Of a stretch of 64,000 nucleotides of DNA, positions 17,522-26,978 are shown in pieces; the first letter of the stretch is position 1, and each line of letters opens with the position of its first letter. The stretch is from Clostridium_S neuense (GTDB taxonomy: Bacteria; Bacillota; Clostridia; Clostridiales; Clostridiaceae), in contig NZ_JBJIAA010000003.1 in NCBI RefSeq assembly GCF_045310695.1, forward strand, positions 1 through 64,000. Reading direction: 5' to 3'. The notes under the pieces are model-generated. The model was not told where the DNA came from. It ran no database searches and saw only the letters and a program-made list of their open reading frames with translations. A program made the translations under genes and the position numbers.

Positions 17522-19168
17522 ATGTTAAATTTAGAAATATGTAATTTAAAAAAGTATTTTGGAGATAGATTAATTTTAGAAATAGATAATTTAAAGGTTT
17601 ATAGTGAAGACAAAATAGGTATAGTTGGAGTAAATGGAGCAGGTAAAAGTACACTTCTTAGTATACTTTGTGGAAAGCTTGAGGTAGATGAAGGCTATAT
17701 AAAACATTATGGGAGTTGTTCTTATATAAGCCAGCTTGAAGAACCTAATTATGAGGTTAAGGATAATGAATTATACAGTAAATTTAATTTGCAAAATAAG
17801 TACAATAATAATTTAAGCGGTGGAGAAAAGACAAGGTTTAAGATAGCAGAAGCACTTAGTAAGGAAAGCGGCATTTTATTTGCAGATGAGCCAACATCAA
17901 ACTTAGATATATCAGCCGTAAAAATGTTTGAAGGAATGCTATTAAATTTTAATGGTAGTATAATGCTTGTTTCACATGATAGAGAACTTTTAGACAGTGT
18001 TTGTAATAAAATACTTGAAATTGAAAATGGAAAAGTTAAATTATATGACGGTAACTACTCCCAATTTATAAATCGAAAGAAAATGGAAAGAGAGAGAAAA
18101 GAATTTGAATATACTCAGTATGTAAAGGAAAAAGAAAGGCTTGAAAAAGCAGCGGTTGAAATTGAAGGTAGAACTTCATCAATGAAAAAGGCACCTAAGA
18201 GAATGGGAAATTCTGAGGCTAGACTTCATAGAAAAATGGGAAATCAAAAATCTAAAGCAAAATTAGATAAGACAAGGAAGGCTATGTATTCAAGAATTGA
18301 GCACTTAGAGACAAAAGAAAAAGTTGTGAAGGTAGAAAAGGGAAATATTGATTTTGAAGCATTAAACAAAGTACATTCTAGAGTTGTTATTTCAGGCGAA
18401 AATATTAATAAGGCATTTGGAAAGAGAACAATATTTGATAATGCTAAATTTGAAATATTTAGTGGAACTAAGGTAGCTTTAATGGGTGACAATGGTTGTG
18501 GTAAGACAACTTTAATAAAGATGATACTAAATGATAAGGAAAAGATAAAAGTTTCAAAGGCACTTGAGATAGGATACTTTAGTCAGGATTTAAGTATTTT
18601 AGATGAAAGTAAAACCGTTCTCTACAATGTAATGAAAACTTCTGTTTATGATGAAGCTTTTGCAAGGCTTATTTTATCAAGGCTTTTATTTAAAAGAGAA
18701 GATGTTTATAAAGAAGTTTCAGTTTTAAGTGGAGGGGAGAGAGTAAAACTTTCTTTTGCTAAGATGATTCTTACAGGAAGCAATATACTTATATTAGATG
18801 AACCAACTAATTATCTAGATTTATATTCAATTGAGGCATTAGAAGAGGTTTTAAAAGAGTATGATGGAACAGTTTTATTTGTATCTCATGATAGAAAATT
18901 TATAAAAAAGGTTGCAACAGATATACTTACTATAAAAAATCATAAAATAAATACCTTTAGAGGAAATTATGATGAGTACTTGAAATTTATAAATAAGCCT
19001 AAGGATACAAATGTTGATGCTAAGAACGAAAAGATGATTTTGGAGAACAAATTATCCGAAATTATAGGAAGACTTTCTATGCCGGGTAAAAATGATAATA
19101 TAGAGGAATTAGATGCAGAGTACAAAAGGATTCTACAAAGACTTAGAGAAGTAAAGCAAAGCTTATAG
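17522..19168 (+). CDS. ABC-F ATPase of the antibiotic-resistance (Lsa/Vml/Cpl-like) type
   Basis: 548 residues, two ABC cassettes, no membrane domain. Cassette 1: Walker A GVNGAGKS (36-43), LSGGE (98-102) and a Walker B with ADEPTSNLD. The linker contains KKAPKRMGNSEARLH, a pattern I associate with ribosome-protection ABC-F proteins such as VmlR, Lsa and clostridial CplR. Cassette 2: GDNGCGKT, LSGGERVK, LILDEPTNYLD. The first cassette is short because it lacks most of the usual arm. Unlike the 8.4-10.3 kb ABC-F there is no long C-terminal coiled coil. It may protect ribosomes against lincosamides, pleuromutilins or streptogramin A; that is inference. Leader hairpin at 17491-17521 could make it inducible. 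Confidence 0.8.
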   Translation: MLNLEICNLKKYFGDRLILEIDNLKVYSEDKIGIVGVNGAGKSTLLSILCGKLEVDEGYIKHYGSCSYISQLEEPNYEVKDNELYSKFNLQNKYNNNLSGGEKTRFKIAEALSKESGILFADEPTSNLDISAVKMFEGMLLNFNGSIMLVSHDRELLDSVCNKILEIENGKVKLYDGNYSQFINRKKMERERKEFEYTQYVKEKERLEKAAVEIEGRTSSMKKAPKRMGNSEARLHRKMGNQKSKAKLDKTRKAMYSRIEHLETKEKVVKVEKGNIDFEALNKVHSRVVISGENINKAFGKRTIFDNAKFEIFSGTKVALMGDNGCGKTTLIKMILNDKEKIKVSKALEIGYFSQDLSILDESKTVLYNVMKTSVYDEAFARLILSRLLFKREDVYKEVSVLSGGERVKLSFAKMILTGSNILILDEPTNYLDLYSIEALEEVLKEYDGTVLFVSHDRKFIKKVATDILTIKNHKINTFRGNYDEYLKFINKPKDTNVDAKNEKMILENKLSEIIGRLSMPGKNDNIEELDAEYKRILQRLREVKQSL

Positions 19169-19175
19169 TAGTAAT

Positions 19176-19628
19176 TTGGGCAAGTATACTATAAGAGAAA
19201 TGAAACCCTTAGAGATTAAAGGAGAAATAACGGATTTTAATTCCTATGATGAAGATGAAATCTTGAAGAAAAATACAAATAATTTAAAAAAGGCAATTAC
19301 ATTGGCAAATTTGAGGCGTGTAATAAACTTTGATCAAACTGGCATTAAAGATGATAAATATATAGTTGCAGAAGAAATAGATGATTCAAAAAACGATTCT
19401 GATGGCAAAATTGTTACTTATTCTAAATGCATTTACACTGTTATGGAAGATGGAAGATGGTTAAATGGTCATAAAAACATTGATGATAAAGTAGAAGAGA
19501 GTTTAAGAAAGGTTGTCAGGGAGAAAAAATGTGAGCCGGTAGGATTGGTATATGTTAACACGTTACTTACCACATATGAAGAAGGACTTGAACGTATATT
19601 CTTAGAAATTTATGTACCAATAAAATAG
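19176..19628 (+). CDS. Small protein, probably a GyrI-like effector-binding domain
   Basis: 150 residues starting at TTG 19176, seven bases after the ABC-F stop, without a clear ribosome binding site; ATG at 19200 is an alternative. The ending LERIFLEIYVPIK and the beta-alpha pattern resemble the stand-alone GyrI/AraC-type effector-binding domain that binds small amphipathic molecules in the cytoplasm. Close spacing suggests co-transcription with the ABC-F gene, which would fit a drug-response role. The family match is weak by eye. Confidence 0.5.
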   Translation: MGKYTIREMKPLEIKGEITDFNSYDEDEILKKNTNNLKKAITLANLRRVINFDQTGIKDDKYIVAEEIDDSKNDSDGKIVTYSKCIYTVMEDGRWLNGHKNIDDKVEESLRKVVREKKCEPVGLVYVNTLLTTYEEGLERIFLEIYVPIK

Positions 19629-19672
19629 TAGATAAAAGGTATTGACCTGGGACTTACTCATAGGTTTAAAAT

Positions 19673-19719
19673 AAGTATTTAGTAAGTGCAATTGAGTGTA
19701 TTTGCTAAATACTTTTTTT
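19673..19719 (+). terminator. Intrinsic terminator
   Basis: Stem AAGTATTTAG / CTAAATACTT with a 22-base loop and a run of seven T at the end; it closes the ABC-F transcript just before the CPBP gene. Confidence 0.75.
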
Positions 19720-19731
19720 AAGGAGTTTGTT

Positions 19732-20547
19732 ATGTTAACAGAAAAAATTTTGAAAAGGCCAATAGTAAGTTTTATTATACTAAGTAATATAATTTTTTGG
19801 CCACTTTTTTCACTTGTAGGAGCAGCAAAGCTTTTAGGGTTTCCATCAATAGTATTTGATATAATGCTGTGCATATCTTCTTGGTCATCAACCTTTGCTT
19901 TTGCAATTTTATTTAAAAGAATTTATAAAGGACAAAATTTCGTAAAATATGTGAAAGATAAATTTAAGGATAAAATTAAGCCCTCAATAATTATTTCAGC
20001 TGTAATTATTGAAGTTATGATATTTATTGGTCTTATCTTTATAGTGAAAGCTAAAAGCAATGAAGGATGCTCAATATTTTCAGTAACCTCTTTTGGAATG
20101 TTTGTATATCTGTTTTTTAAAAATTTACTTGCAGGACCTACGGGAGAGGAGCTAGGCTGGAGAGGTTTTGCACTAAATGAGCTTCAAAAAAAGTATTCGC
20201 CTTTAAAGTCAGCTTTAATATTAGGGCTTTGGTGGGGGCTTTGGCATATACCGATAATGCTCACAGTGGGGCTAACTGGTATAAACTTGATAAAATACAT
20301 TGCATGTTTTATGACTTCAATTATATCGCTTAGTATTATAATGACAGTGTTTTATAATTTAAATAAAAATTTATTAGTTACAATTATAATACATCAATTA
20401 TCTAATTTCCTTATTGGGATTATAAATGTTAAATTAACAGATATTATAATGTACTATGCACTTTTATACTTTTCAGCAGCAGTTATATTAATAGCCGTAA
20501 AGCATAAAAGAGTATTTAAAGAAGAATATTTCGGGCGGTATTTCTGA
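19732..20547 (+). CDS. CPBP-family intramembrane metalloprotease (CAAX-protease type)
   Basis: 272 residues with about seven to eight hydrophobic segments. The three Abi/CPBP motifs are present: GEELGWRG (glutamate pair and Arg), WWGLWHIP (His) and HQLSN (His near the end). In bacteria such proteins work in peptide pheromone or bacteriocin self-immunity processing, usually with unknown substrate. Start ATG 19732 is chosen because AAGGAG lies directly upstream; the frame opens further 5' only through the terminator. Its 3' end overlaps the convergent AraC gene by 32 bases. Confidence 0.85.
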   Translation: MLTEKILKRPIVSFIILSNIIFWPLFSLVGAAKLLGFPSIVFDIMLCISSWSSTFAFAILFKRIYKGQNFVKYVKDKFKDKIKPSIIISAVIIEVMIFIGLIFIVKAKSNEGCSIFSVTSFGMFVYLFFKNLLAGPTGEELGWRGFALNELQKKYSPLKSALILGLWWGLWHIPIMLTVGLTGINLIKYIACFMTSIISLSIIMTVFYNLNKNLLVTIIIHQLSNFLIGIINVKLTDIIMYYALLYFSAAVILIAVKHKRVFKEEYFGRYF

Positions 20548-21373
20548 AGCCGGTTGGTGTATCACCTGTATATTTTTTGAAAATATGGCTGAAATATAAG
20601 GGATTATCATATCCAACCATGGCTGCAATCTCACATACATTGTAGTTAGAATCAAGCAGCAAATTTTTAGCTTTGGATAAGCGGGACATAATAATATATT
20701 GGTTAGGAGTCATTTGAGTAAAATCTTTAAATATTTTTATAAAATAGTTGTAGCTTAAATTATTTTCTAGTGCAAATTTTTCAATATTAATGTCCTGCTT
20801 ATAATTACTTTGAAAAAATTGTATTGCATTAAAAATCACATCATTTTTAGCATGGTGTGATGTATTTTGTTCAGAGGTATCACGGTGCATATTGGCAACA
20901 AGTTCTTGCAAGTATAATTTTGTTAAAAGCAGGAAATTGGATCTCTTTAACTGAATCTCTTGAATTATTTTATTAAACAAATCATCATATTTATTATTTA
21001 TTGCTATTGTATAAAAACCAGTATTTGAATAGCCAGAATCTTTTAATAAAGAAGCTGCCTTATATCCTGTAAAGTGAATCCAATATATTTCTGGATTTTC
21101 ATGAAGTAAATAATGATAATTTTGTTCGTGATTTGGAAAATACACAATAAAGGTTCCTGCTTTTACAGTCTTAAAAGAATCCTCAAATTTGTAGTGTCCA
21201 AGTCCATTTGCAAGGTAAAGAATTTGAAAATCACGTCGTCCACCTGGTCTTATTGTTTGAAATTTGTTTTTTGTGATTAATTTCTGATGTCCTACACTAT
21301 TTACAATAATATCTTCACTGTTGTCTTCAATCCCTTCAAAAGTTTCTTGATAGTATCCAGTTATATTAAGCAT
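20516..21373 (-). CDS. AraC-family transcriptional regulator next to lacZ
   Basis: 285 residues: an N-terminal cupin-type sugar-sensing domain (about 20-150, with FIVYFPNHEQNYHY and IYWIHFTGY) and a C-terminal double helix-turn-helix (about 185-280, FALENNLSYNYFIKIFKD, then EIAAMVGYDNPLYFSHIFKK and the ending TPTGFRN). Such regulators activate sugar genes when ligand is bound. It is divergent from lacZ (about 430 bases between the starts), so lacZ is the likely target. It has its own sigma-A promoter at 21400-21428. Confidence 0.88.
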   Translation of the reverse strand: MLNITGYYQETFEGIEDNSEDIIVNSVGHQKLITKNKFQTIRPGGRRDFQILYLANGLGHYKFEDSFKTVKAGTFIVYFPNHEQNYHYLLHENPEIYWIHFTGYKAASLLKDSGYSNTGFYTIAINNKYDDLFNKIIQEIQLKRSNFLLLTKLYLQELVANMHRDTSEQNTSHHAKNDVIFNAIQFFQSNYKQDINIEKFALENNLSYNYFIKIFKDFTQMTPNQYIIMSRLSKAKNLLLDSNYNVCEIAAMVGYDNPLYFSHIFKKYTGDTPTGFRNTARNILL

Positions 21374-21399
21374 AATAACACCCCACTATATTTAAGCCC

Positions 21400-21428
21400 A
21401 TTATAGCATTGCTATTTTAAACTGTCTA
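21400..21428 (-). promoter_or_regulatory. Sigma-A type promoter of the AraC gene
   Basis: On the minus strand TAGACA (21428-21423) and TATAAT (21405-21400) with a 17-base spacer. On the other strand a lone TATAAT at 21496-21501 lacks a good -35 box, which fits an activator-dependent lacZ promoter. Confidence 0.65.
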
Positions 21429-21597
21429 TTCAAAAATCGTTATTTTGTATATGTTTTCAGTTAAATTGTTTATATTAATGCATTGCGGCAAATTGTATAA
21501 TGGAGATAGATACAGGTGTTAATAAGTAGAGGATTATGAGAGGATTTAAATATAAGAAAGTTAAAATATATAGATAACTTGAAAGTCAGAGTAGAGA

Positions 21598-21757
21598 GTA
21601 GAGTGAAGTATGATTTTTCTTCCCTGTGCTTTGAAGAATCTAAAATTTAATGTTTCCGCATGGCGTAAAATATAGTATCCAGTGCAGCTGACACTATTAA
21701 GTTCAAGGATTTAGCTGAGAGAAACGAAAGGTAAATCTAATTCCTACTCTTTACTAT
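21598..21757. repeat. Family 2 repeat, long form, in the lacZ leader
   Basis: Left arm AGAGTAGAGTGAAGTATGAT, right arm AAATCTAATTCCTACTCTTT (its imperfect inverse). The core at about 21655-21740 matches, in the opposite orientation, the block near 10890-11000 (both share GAGAGAAACGAAAGGTAAA). It lies between the candidate promoter and lacZ, so it would be part of the mRNA leader. Confidence 0.6.
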
Positions 21758-21804
21758 GTTTCAATTTGACATCTTGTATCAAAAATTTTGCAGGGGTGAT
21801 AGAA

Positions 21805-24800
21805 ATGTTAAATGTGAAGAAATATTGGGAAGATTTAAACGTTATGCATGTAAATAGACTGGAGCCAAGAGCATATTATATACCCTATGGCGATGCCAAG
21901 ACTGCATTTAATAAGAAAAGGGGAGAATCACCTTATTATCAAACTTTGAATGGAAGCTGGAAATTTAAATATTATAAAAGTGTAAAACTTATAGAAGATG
22001 GGTTTTATAATGAGAATGCTTGTGTAAACGATTGGGATAATATTATAGTTCCATCTTGCTGGCAAGTAAACGGCTATGACCAGTGCCATTATACCAATTT
22101 AAACTATCCAATACCATGTGATCCACCATATGTACCAAATGAAAATCCAGCTGGAACTTATGTTAGAGAATTTAATGTGTCCGAAAACTGGAGTGGTAAA
22201 TCAAAATATGTAGTATTTGAAGGTGTAAATTCCTGTTTTTATCTTTGGGTTAATGGAAAATTTGTAGGATATAGTCAGGGAAGCAGAATGCCTGCTGAGT
22301 TCGATATTACAAACTATTTGATAAGTGGAAAAAATAGAATGTCAGTGTTAGTTCTAAAATGGTGTGATGGAACTTATTTAGAGGATCAAGATTTGTGGCG
22401 TTTTTCAGGGATATTTAGGGATGTATATTTACTTGCTAGAGAAGAGGCTCACGTTGTAGATGTATTTACGAAACAAGATTTGTTAGCAGATTTTAGTAAG
22501 GCTTCATTGAATTGCGAAATAAAAACTGTAGGAAGCTGTGATATAAAGATAGAGCTTATGAATGCTGAAGCTAAGGTTGTCGCTAAAGGTACGAAGACTA
22601 TAGATGGTAAAGACAATATACAGCTGGAAGTAGAAGAACCTACATTGTGGAATGCAGAAGCTCCATACCTGTATAAATTATATGTTTACAGCGGCGATGA
22701 GGTGATTTTATTTAATATTGGATTTAGAAGGATTGAAGCATTAGATGGTGTATTTGATGTTAATGGAAAGGCTGTAAAATTAAAGGGAGTAAACCGTCAT
22801 GACTCTCATCCGGAACTAGGACAGTCCATCCCATTAAATCACATGAAAAAAGATCTTATGCTTATGAAGCGTCATAATATTAATACTATAAGAACTTCTC
22901 ACTATCCAAATGATCCGCGTTTTTTAGATTTATGCGATGAATATGGTTTTTATGTGGTAGATGAGGCGGATTTAGAATGTCATGGATTGCACAGTGCAGG
23001 GCTATTTAAAGATGGTTCCTTCCATGTGCTTTCAAAGAATTCTCAGTGGAAAAAAGCTTTTTTAGACAGGGCAGAGAGATTAGTAGAAAGAGACAAAAAT
23101 CATCCTTCTGTTATAATATGGTCAATGGGAAACGAGTCAGGTTATGATGCAAATCATATTGCTATGGCTAAATGGGCAAAAACTAGGGATAATTCAAGAT
23201 TAATTCATTATGAAGGTGCGGCAGAAAATTATAAGGGCAGCACAGATACAGAGTGCCTTGATATGGAAAGCAGGATGTATGCTTCTACTGAATATATTGA
23301 AAAATATGCGCAAAATGAAGATAACAAAAAACCTCTCTTCCTTTGTGAATATTGCCATGCCATGGGAAATGGTCCGGGAGATTTAAAGGATTATTGGGAT
23401 GTAATATACAAGTATCCAAAGCTAATGGGAGGCTGTGTTTGGGAATGGTGTGATCATGGAATAAAAACAGAAACCTCTGATGGAGAAGAGTTCTATGCTT
23501 ATGGTGGAGATTTTGGAGATAAACCTAACGATGGAAACTTCTGCTTAGATGGTCTTGTATATCCTGATAGAAAACCTCACACAGGTCTTCTTGAATTGAA
23601 GAAGGTTATAGCACCTGTAAAAGTAGACGCAGAAGATTTAAAAAAAGGTACAATAAAGGTTACTAATTTATTTGATTTTATTGATTTGTCAGACATTGCA
23701 TTATGCTGGAAGGTTGAAAAAGATGGAAAAACTATTCAGCAGGGAGAAATTTCAGAACTTGGGGTTGAACCACAGGAATCTCAGGTATATGAACTAGACT
23801 TTGACATTCCAGAAAAATTAGAAAGCAGGTTTTTCCTTACAATAAGCTGCATACAAAAGAAAGATACCCTCTGGGCTGAAAAAGGGTACGAGATAACTTT
23901 TGAACAGTTTGAACTACCGGCTCAAAAGCTTCAGAATAACTTTAAAAAGTGTGTTTCTTCAATAAAATTAGAGCAGGTGGATAATTTAATTACAATAGAA
24001 GGTTTTGATTTTTGCCATGTATTTGATGTTTATGACGGAGCATTTATAAAAATATCAAAGAACTATGTAGATATGATTGATGGTTTGCCAAAGTTTAATA
24101 TATGGAGAGCACCAACAGATAATGATAGAAATATAAAGGATAAATGGATAGTTGAAGGTTATGAAAGAGCAGTTACCCATGTGTATGATGCTAAAATTAC
24201 AAATAGTTCAGATACTTCTGTGGAAATTACTACGAGTTTTTCACTTGCTGGATATAGTATGTATCCTATTCTCCACGGAGAAGCTATTTGGACTGTAAAT
24301 GGAACAGGAGAAATATCACTTAAGGTTAAAGCTAAGGTTAGAGAAGAACTTGAATTTCTTCCACGTTTTGGTTTGCAGCTTATAATGCCAAAGGGTACTG
24401 AGGAAGTTGAGTATTTTGGCTATGGACCTCATGAAAGCTATATAGATAAAAAGCGAAGTGTTAAAAAAGGAAAATACTTGCTTACTGTAGATGATATGTT
24501 TGAAAACTATCTTATGCCTCAAGAAAATGGTTCGAGATACGGAACAGAATGGGCTGTTATATCTAACAAATTAGGTATGGGACTTAAGTTTACAGGAACC
24601 TCTGATTTCTCCTTCAATGCAGCACACTATACACCAGAGGATTTAACGAAGGCTGGTCACCCATACGAGCTTAATAAGAGAAAGGAAACTGTTGTAAATA
24701 TTGACTATAAAATGAGTGGTGTAGGTTCAAATTCTTGTGGACCAGAACTTCTTAACAAATATCGTTTAGAGGAAAAAGAATTTGAATTTGATTTAAAGAT

Positions 24801-24825
24801 AACTCCTATTTTTAAAGAAGAGTAA
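21805..24825 (+). CDS. lacZ: Beta-galactosidase, glycoside hydrolase family 2
   Basis: Cytoplasmic enzyme that hydrolyses lactose and other beta-galactosides. 1006 residues from ATG 21805, chosen for AGGGGTGA upstream. Domain order of long LacZ proteins: sugar-binding jelly roll (about 40-210), immunoglobulin-like, TIM barrel (about 320-610), second Ig-like and the large C-terminal beta-sandwich (about 730-1000). Catalytic acid/base is Glu444 in MGNESG and nucleophile Glu515 in LCEYCHAMGNG, matching Escherichia coli Glu461 and Glu537. The metal-site region VNRHDSHPELG is conserved. No lactose transporter is adjacent; the AraC regulator is divergent. A hairpin follows the stop. Confidence 0.97.
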   Translation: MLNVKKYWEDLNVMHVNRLEPRAYYIPYGDAKTAFNKKRGESPYYQTLNGSWKFKYYKSVKLIEDGFYNENACVNDWDNIIVPSCWQVNGYDQCHYTNLNYPIPCDPPYVPNENPAGTYVREFNVSENWSGKSKYVVFEGVNSCFYLWVNGKFVGYSQGSRMPAEFDITNYLISGKNRMSVLVLKWCDGTYLEDQDLWRFSGIFRDVYLLAREEAHVVDVFTKQDLLADFSKASLNCEIKTVGSCDIKIELMNAEAKVVAKGTKTIDGKDNIQLEVEEPTLWNAEAPYLYKLYVYSGDEVILFNIGFRRIEALDGVFDVNGKAVKLKGVNRHDSHPELGQSIPLNHMKKDLMLMKRHNINTIRTSHYPNDPRFLDLCDEYGFYVVDEADLECHGLHSAGLFKDGSFHVLSKNSQWKKAFLDRAERLVERDKNHPSVIIWSMGNESGYDANHIAMAKWAKTRDNSRLIHYEGAAENYKGSTDTECLDMESRMYASTEYIEKYAQNEDNKKPLFLCEYCHAMGNGPGDLKDYWDVIYKYPKLMGGCVWEWCDHGIKTETSDGEEFYAYGGDFGDKPNDGNFCLDGLVYPDRKPHTGLLELKKVIAPVKVDAEDLKKGTIKVTNLFDFIDLSDIALCWKVEKDGKTIQQGEISELGVEPQESQVYELDFDIPEKLESRFFLTISCIQKKDTLWAEKGYEITFEQFELPAQKLQNNFKKCVSSIKLEQVDNLITIEGFDFCHVFDVYDGAFIKISKNYVDMIDGLPKFNIWRAPTDNDRNIKDKWIVEGYERAVTHVYDAKITNSSDTSVEITTSFSLAGYSMYPILHGEAIWTVNGTGEISLKVKAKVREELEFLPRFGLQLIMPKGTEEVEYFGYGPHESYIDKKRSVKKGKYLLTVDDMFENYLMPQENGSRYGTEWAVISNKLGMGLKFTGTSDFSFNAAHYTPEDLTKAGHPYELNKRKETVVNIDYKMSGVGSNSCGPELLNKYRLEEKEFEFDLKITPIFKEE

Positions 24826-24830
24826 ATGAG

Positions 24831-24864
24831 TGAAACAATAATGTCTTGCAACGTTATTGTTTCA
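24831..24864 (+). terminator. Hairpin after lacZ
   Basis: Perfect 11-base stem TGAAACAATAA / TTATTGTTTCA with a 12-base loop, six bases after the lacZ stop. No T-run follows, so termination strength is uncertain. Confidence 0.5.
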
Positions 24865-24976
24865 ACCAAAGATTTACCACAATTAGGTATTGGCTTAGTA
24901 TATTTTTCAACTTTAATATATCTCTTTCCTTAAAGTTAATAAGAATACTAATAAAATTTGTATGAATTTTATTAGT

Positions 24977-25015
24977 AAAAAAATAGGTTGCTGCACTAAG
25001 TGCAACAACCTATTT
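24977..25015 (-). terminator. Intrinsic terminator of the minus-strand membrane protein gene
   Basis: Stem AAATAGGTTG(C/T)TGCAC paired across a four-base loop; on the minus strand it ends in a run of seven T. It overlaps the last codons of the gene. Confidence 0.8.
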
Positions 25016-25661
25016 ATTTGCGTAATAGTGTTTTGAGAATTTTAAGTGCCCTGCTTTTTCTTTCGGATGAGGAAATTACTACTAATATATTGTCATCATT
25101 ATTAGAAGACAGTTTGTTTAAAATATTGGAATCTTCAATATATATTCCGTATGTACCTAAATTACCAGAAGAATTAGTTTTAGTTAAAAACTTATAATTT
25201 TCTTTTGAAAGTGAAGAAAATCCATTGAGCGATTGCAAATTTAAAAATATACCAGAAGAAAAATAACTTTGAAAAAACTTTTTATTTACAATAGCCATAT
25301 CTATATCCTTTGCAGTAATTTTAGCAGCTAATTTTTCAAAGGTTTGAGGATTAGAACTAAGAGATTCTTTATCAGTGAAGGCTGAGTCAAGAGTAATAAT
25401 TTTTTTCTTATCGTTATTTAATATAGTTTTGTTAATATTATTTTTCATGTCAGACATATTCTTTTCATTGATGTAATTTCCAATGTAAGTAATATTGTAG
25501 TATTCCTGTTGTTTTGTAACCATGGAATATATAAAAGATACTATAAGTGCGATTACTATTAATACAGCAAAAATGTGAATTTTATAATATTCCCAAATAT
25601 AAGCTCTTTTTTCTTTAGGAGACATTTTTTTTACCATTTCAGCTACTTGTGGATTTTTCAT
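25014..25661 (-). CDS. Single-pass membrane protein of unknown function
   Basis: 215 residues. A conserved-looking cytoplasmic start (MSPKEKRAYIWEYYKIHIF) leads into one membrane helix (about 30-50), and the rest (about 165 residues) is predicted outside and rich in Asn, Ser and Lys. Proteins with the YIWEYYK-type N-terminus are common in clostridia and have no assigned function. Start ATG at 25661 after AGGAAGTG. Own terminator; no operon partner. Not related by position to lacZ or the LacI gene. Confidence 0.65.
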   Translation of the reverse strand: MKNPQVAEMVKKMSPKEKRAYIWEYYKIHIFAVLIVIALIVSFIYSMVTKQQEYYNITYIGNYINEKNMSDMKNNINKTILNNDKKKIITLDSAFTDKESLSSNPQTFEKLAAKITAKDIDMAIVNKKFFQSYFSSGIFLNLQSLNGFSSLSKENYKFLTKTNSSGNLGTYGIYIEDSNILNKLSSNNDDNILVVISSSERKSRALKILKTLLRK

Positions 25662-25783
25662 AAGTTAATTCACTTCCTAAACTAAATATGTATGTTTTTA
25701 TATAATAATTTAGCATAGCATAAATAAGGGATTTTAACAAATATTATAAGTCAAATTCAAAGAATAAAAGTGTATAATAATTC

Positions 25784-25839
25784 TAGACATGGTTTAATAT
25801 ATATGATATACTAAAAATACATTAAACGTTTACGTTGAA
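25784..25839 (+). promoter_or_regulatory. Promoter of the LacI-family gene with overlapping operator
   Basis: TAGACA (25784-25789) and TATACT (25807-25812) with a 17-base spacer. Right at the expected transcription start lies TTAAACGTTTACGTTGAA (25822-25839), a LacI-type CG-centred half-palindrome similar to the sites before the substrate-binding protein gene. This predicts autoregulation. Confidence 0.65.
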
Positions 25840-25943
25840 TTTTATAGCATTAATTGAAATGGTTTGTCCTTAATAGCCTAGCAATTACTATATTCAAATC
25901 GTAAAATACATAAGAATAAGAAGTTTAGAAGGAATGTGTTATT

Positions 25944-26960
25944 ATGGAAAATCAAAATGGCAGACCAACAATTAAAGATGTAGCAAGAGAAGCGGGTGTA
26001 TCTGTAGCCACTGTTTCAAGAATAATCAATGGATTAGATGGATATTCAGAGGAAACACGCTCGGCAGTTATGGATGTTGTTTATAAATTAGGATATAGAA
26101 GAAATGCTGTTGCTGCCCATTTAAAAATAAAAAAGACACATACTATAGGTGTACTTATGCCTAGAATTGACACTGGATTTTATACGGAAATACTTGATGG
26201 AATAGAAGATGCAGCACATAGAAATAATTACAGTGTTATAATCTGCAACACAGGAAATTCTGGTATTAGAACAACAGAGTATTTAAATGTTTTATATGAA
26301 CGTCAAGTAGATGGAATAATTGCTTGTAGTATGTCTCCAAAAGAAAATTTTGATAAAAAAATAGTAGCAACACATATACCTAGTATTCTTGTTTCAACAT
26401 TATCTTATCGCTGTGCATTACCATATGTAAGGGTTGATGACTATCAAGCTTCTTATGCAGCTGTGTCATACTTAATTAAAAATGGACATAAAAAAATAGC
26501 AATGTTATCAGGACCTTTAAGTGATCCTATTGCAGGGATTCAAAGGATTAATGGATACAAACAGGCACTTATAGACAATAAACTTGATATAAATGAAAAT
26601 ATTATCAAATATGCAAATTTTAATTTTGAAACAGGCCAAAAGGCTATGAGAGAACTCTTAAAAGAAAAAGATAAGTTTACTGCGATATTTGCTGTTTGTG
26701 ATACTGTAGCTGTAGCAGCATTATCTCTAGCTTATGAAAATGGACTTAAAGTTCCAGATGATTTTTCTATTATAGGATACGACAATACAAAGGAAGCATC
26801 TATGTGTATACCACCGCTTACAACTTTGGCTCAACCATTGTCAGAGATGGGTCAAAAGGCTTTTAATATGATATTAAAAAGGATAACTACTAAAAGTGAA
26901 GTTGAAAGCATAATTATGCCATATACAATTGTAGAAAGGGCTACAGTAAAAAAAATATAA
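25944..26960 (+). CDS. LacI-family sugar repressor of the alpha-glucan island
   Basis: 338 residues with the LacI N-terminal helix-turn-helix (PTIKDVAREAGVSVATVSRI, residues about 8-27), hinge helix, and a periplasmic-binding-protein-like sugar sensor (about 62-335: HTIGVLMPRIDTGFYTEILD, CSMSPKENFDK, GYDNTKEASMCIPPLTTL). It lies 150 bases before the ABC importer genes, with candidate operators at its own promoter and before the importer. The likely inducer is an alpha-glucoside such as isomaltose or maltose; this is inferred from the neighbours. Confidence 0.92.
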   Translation: MENQNGRPTIKDVAREAGVSVATVSRIINGLDGYSEETRSAVMDVVYKLGYRRNAVAAHLKIKKTHTIGVLMPRIDTGFYTEILDGIEDAAHRNNYSVIICNTGNSGIRTTEYLNVLYERQVDGIIACSMSPKENFDKKIVATHIPSILVSTLSYRCALPYVRVDDYQASYAAVSYLIKNGHKKIAMLSGPLSDPIAGIQRINGYKQALIDNKLDINENIIKYANFNFETGQKAMRELLKEKDKFTAIFAVCDTVAVAALSLAYENGLKVPDDFSIIGYDNTKEASMCIPPLTTLAQPLSEMGQKAFNMILKRITTKSEVESIIMPYTIVERATVKKI

Positions 26961-26978
26961 TATTATATTTTTTTTGCA

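Noticed and set aside
24316..24522. Minus-strand frame inside lacZ
   Set aside because: Shadow of the lacZ C-terminal domain; no start signals.
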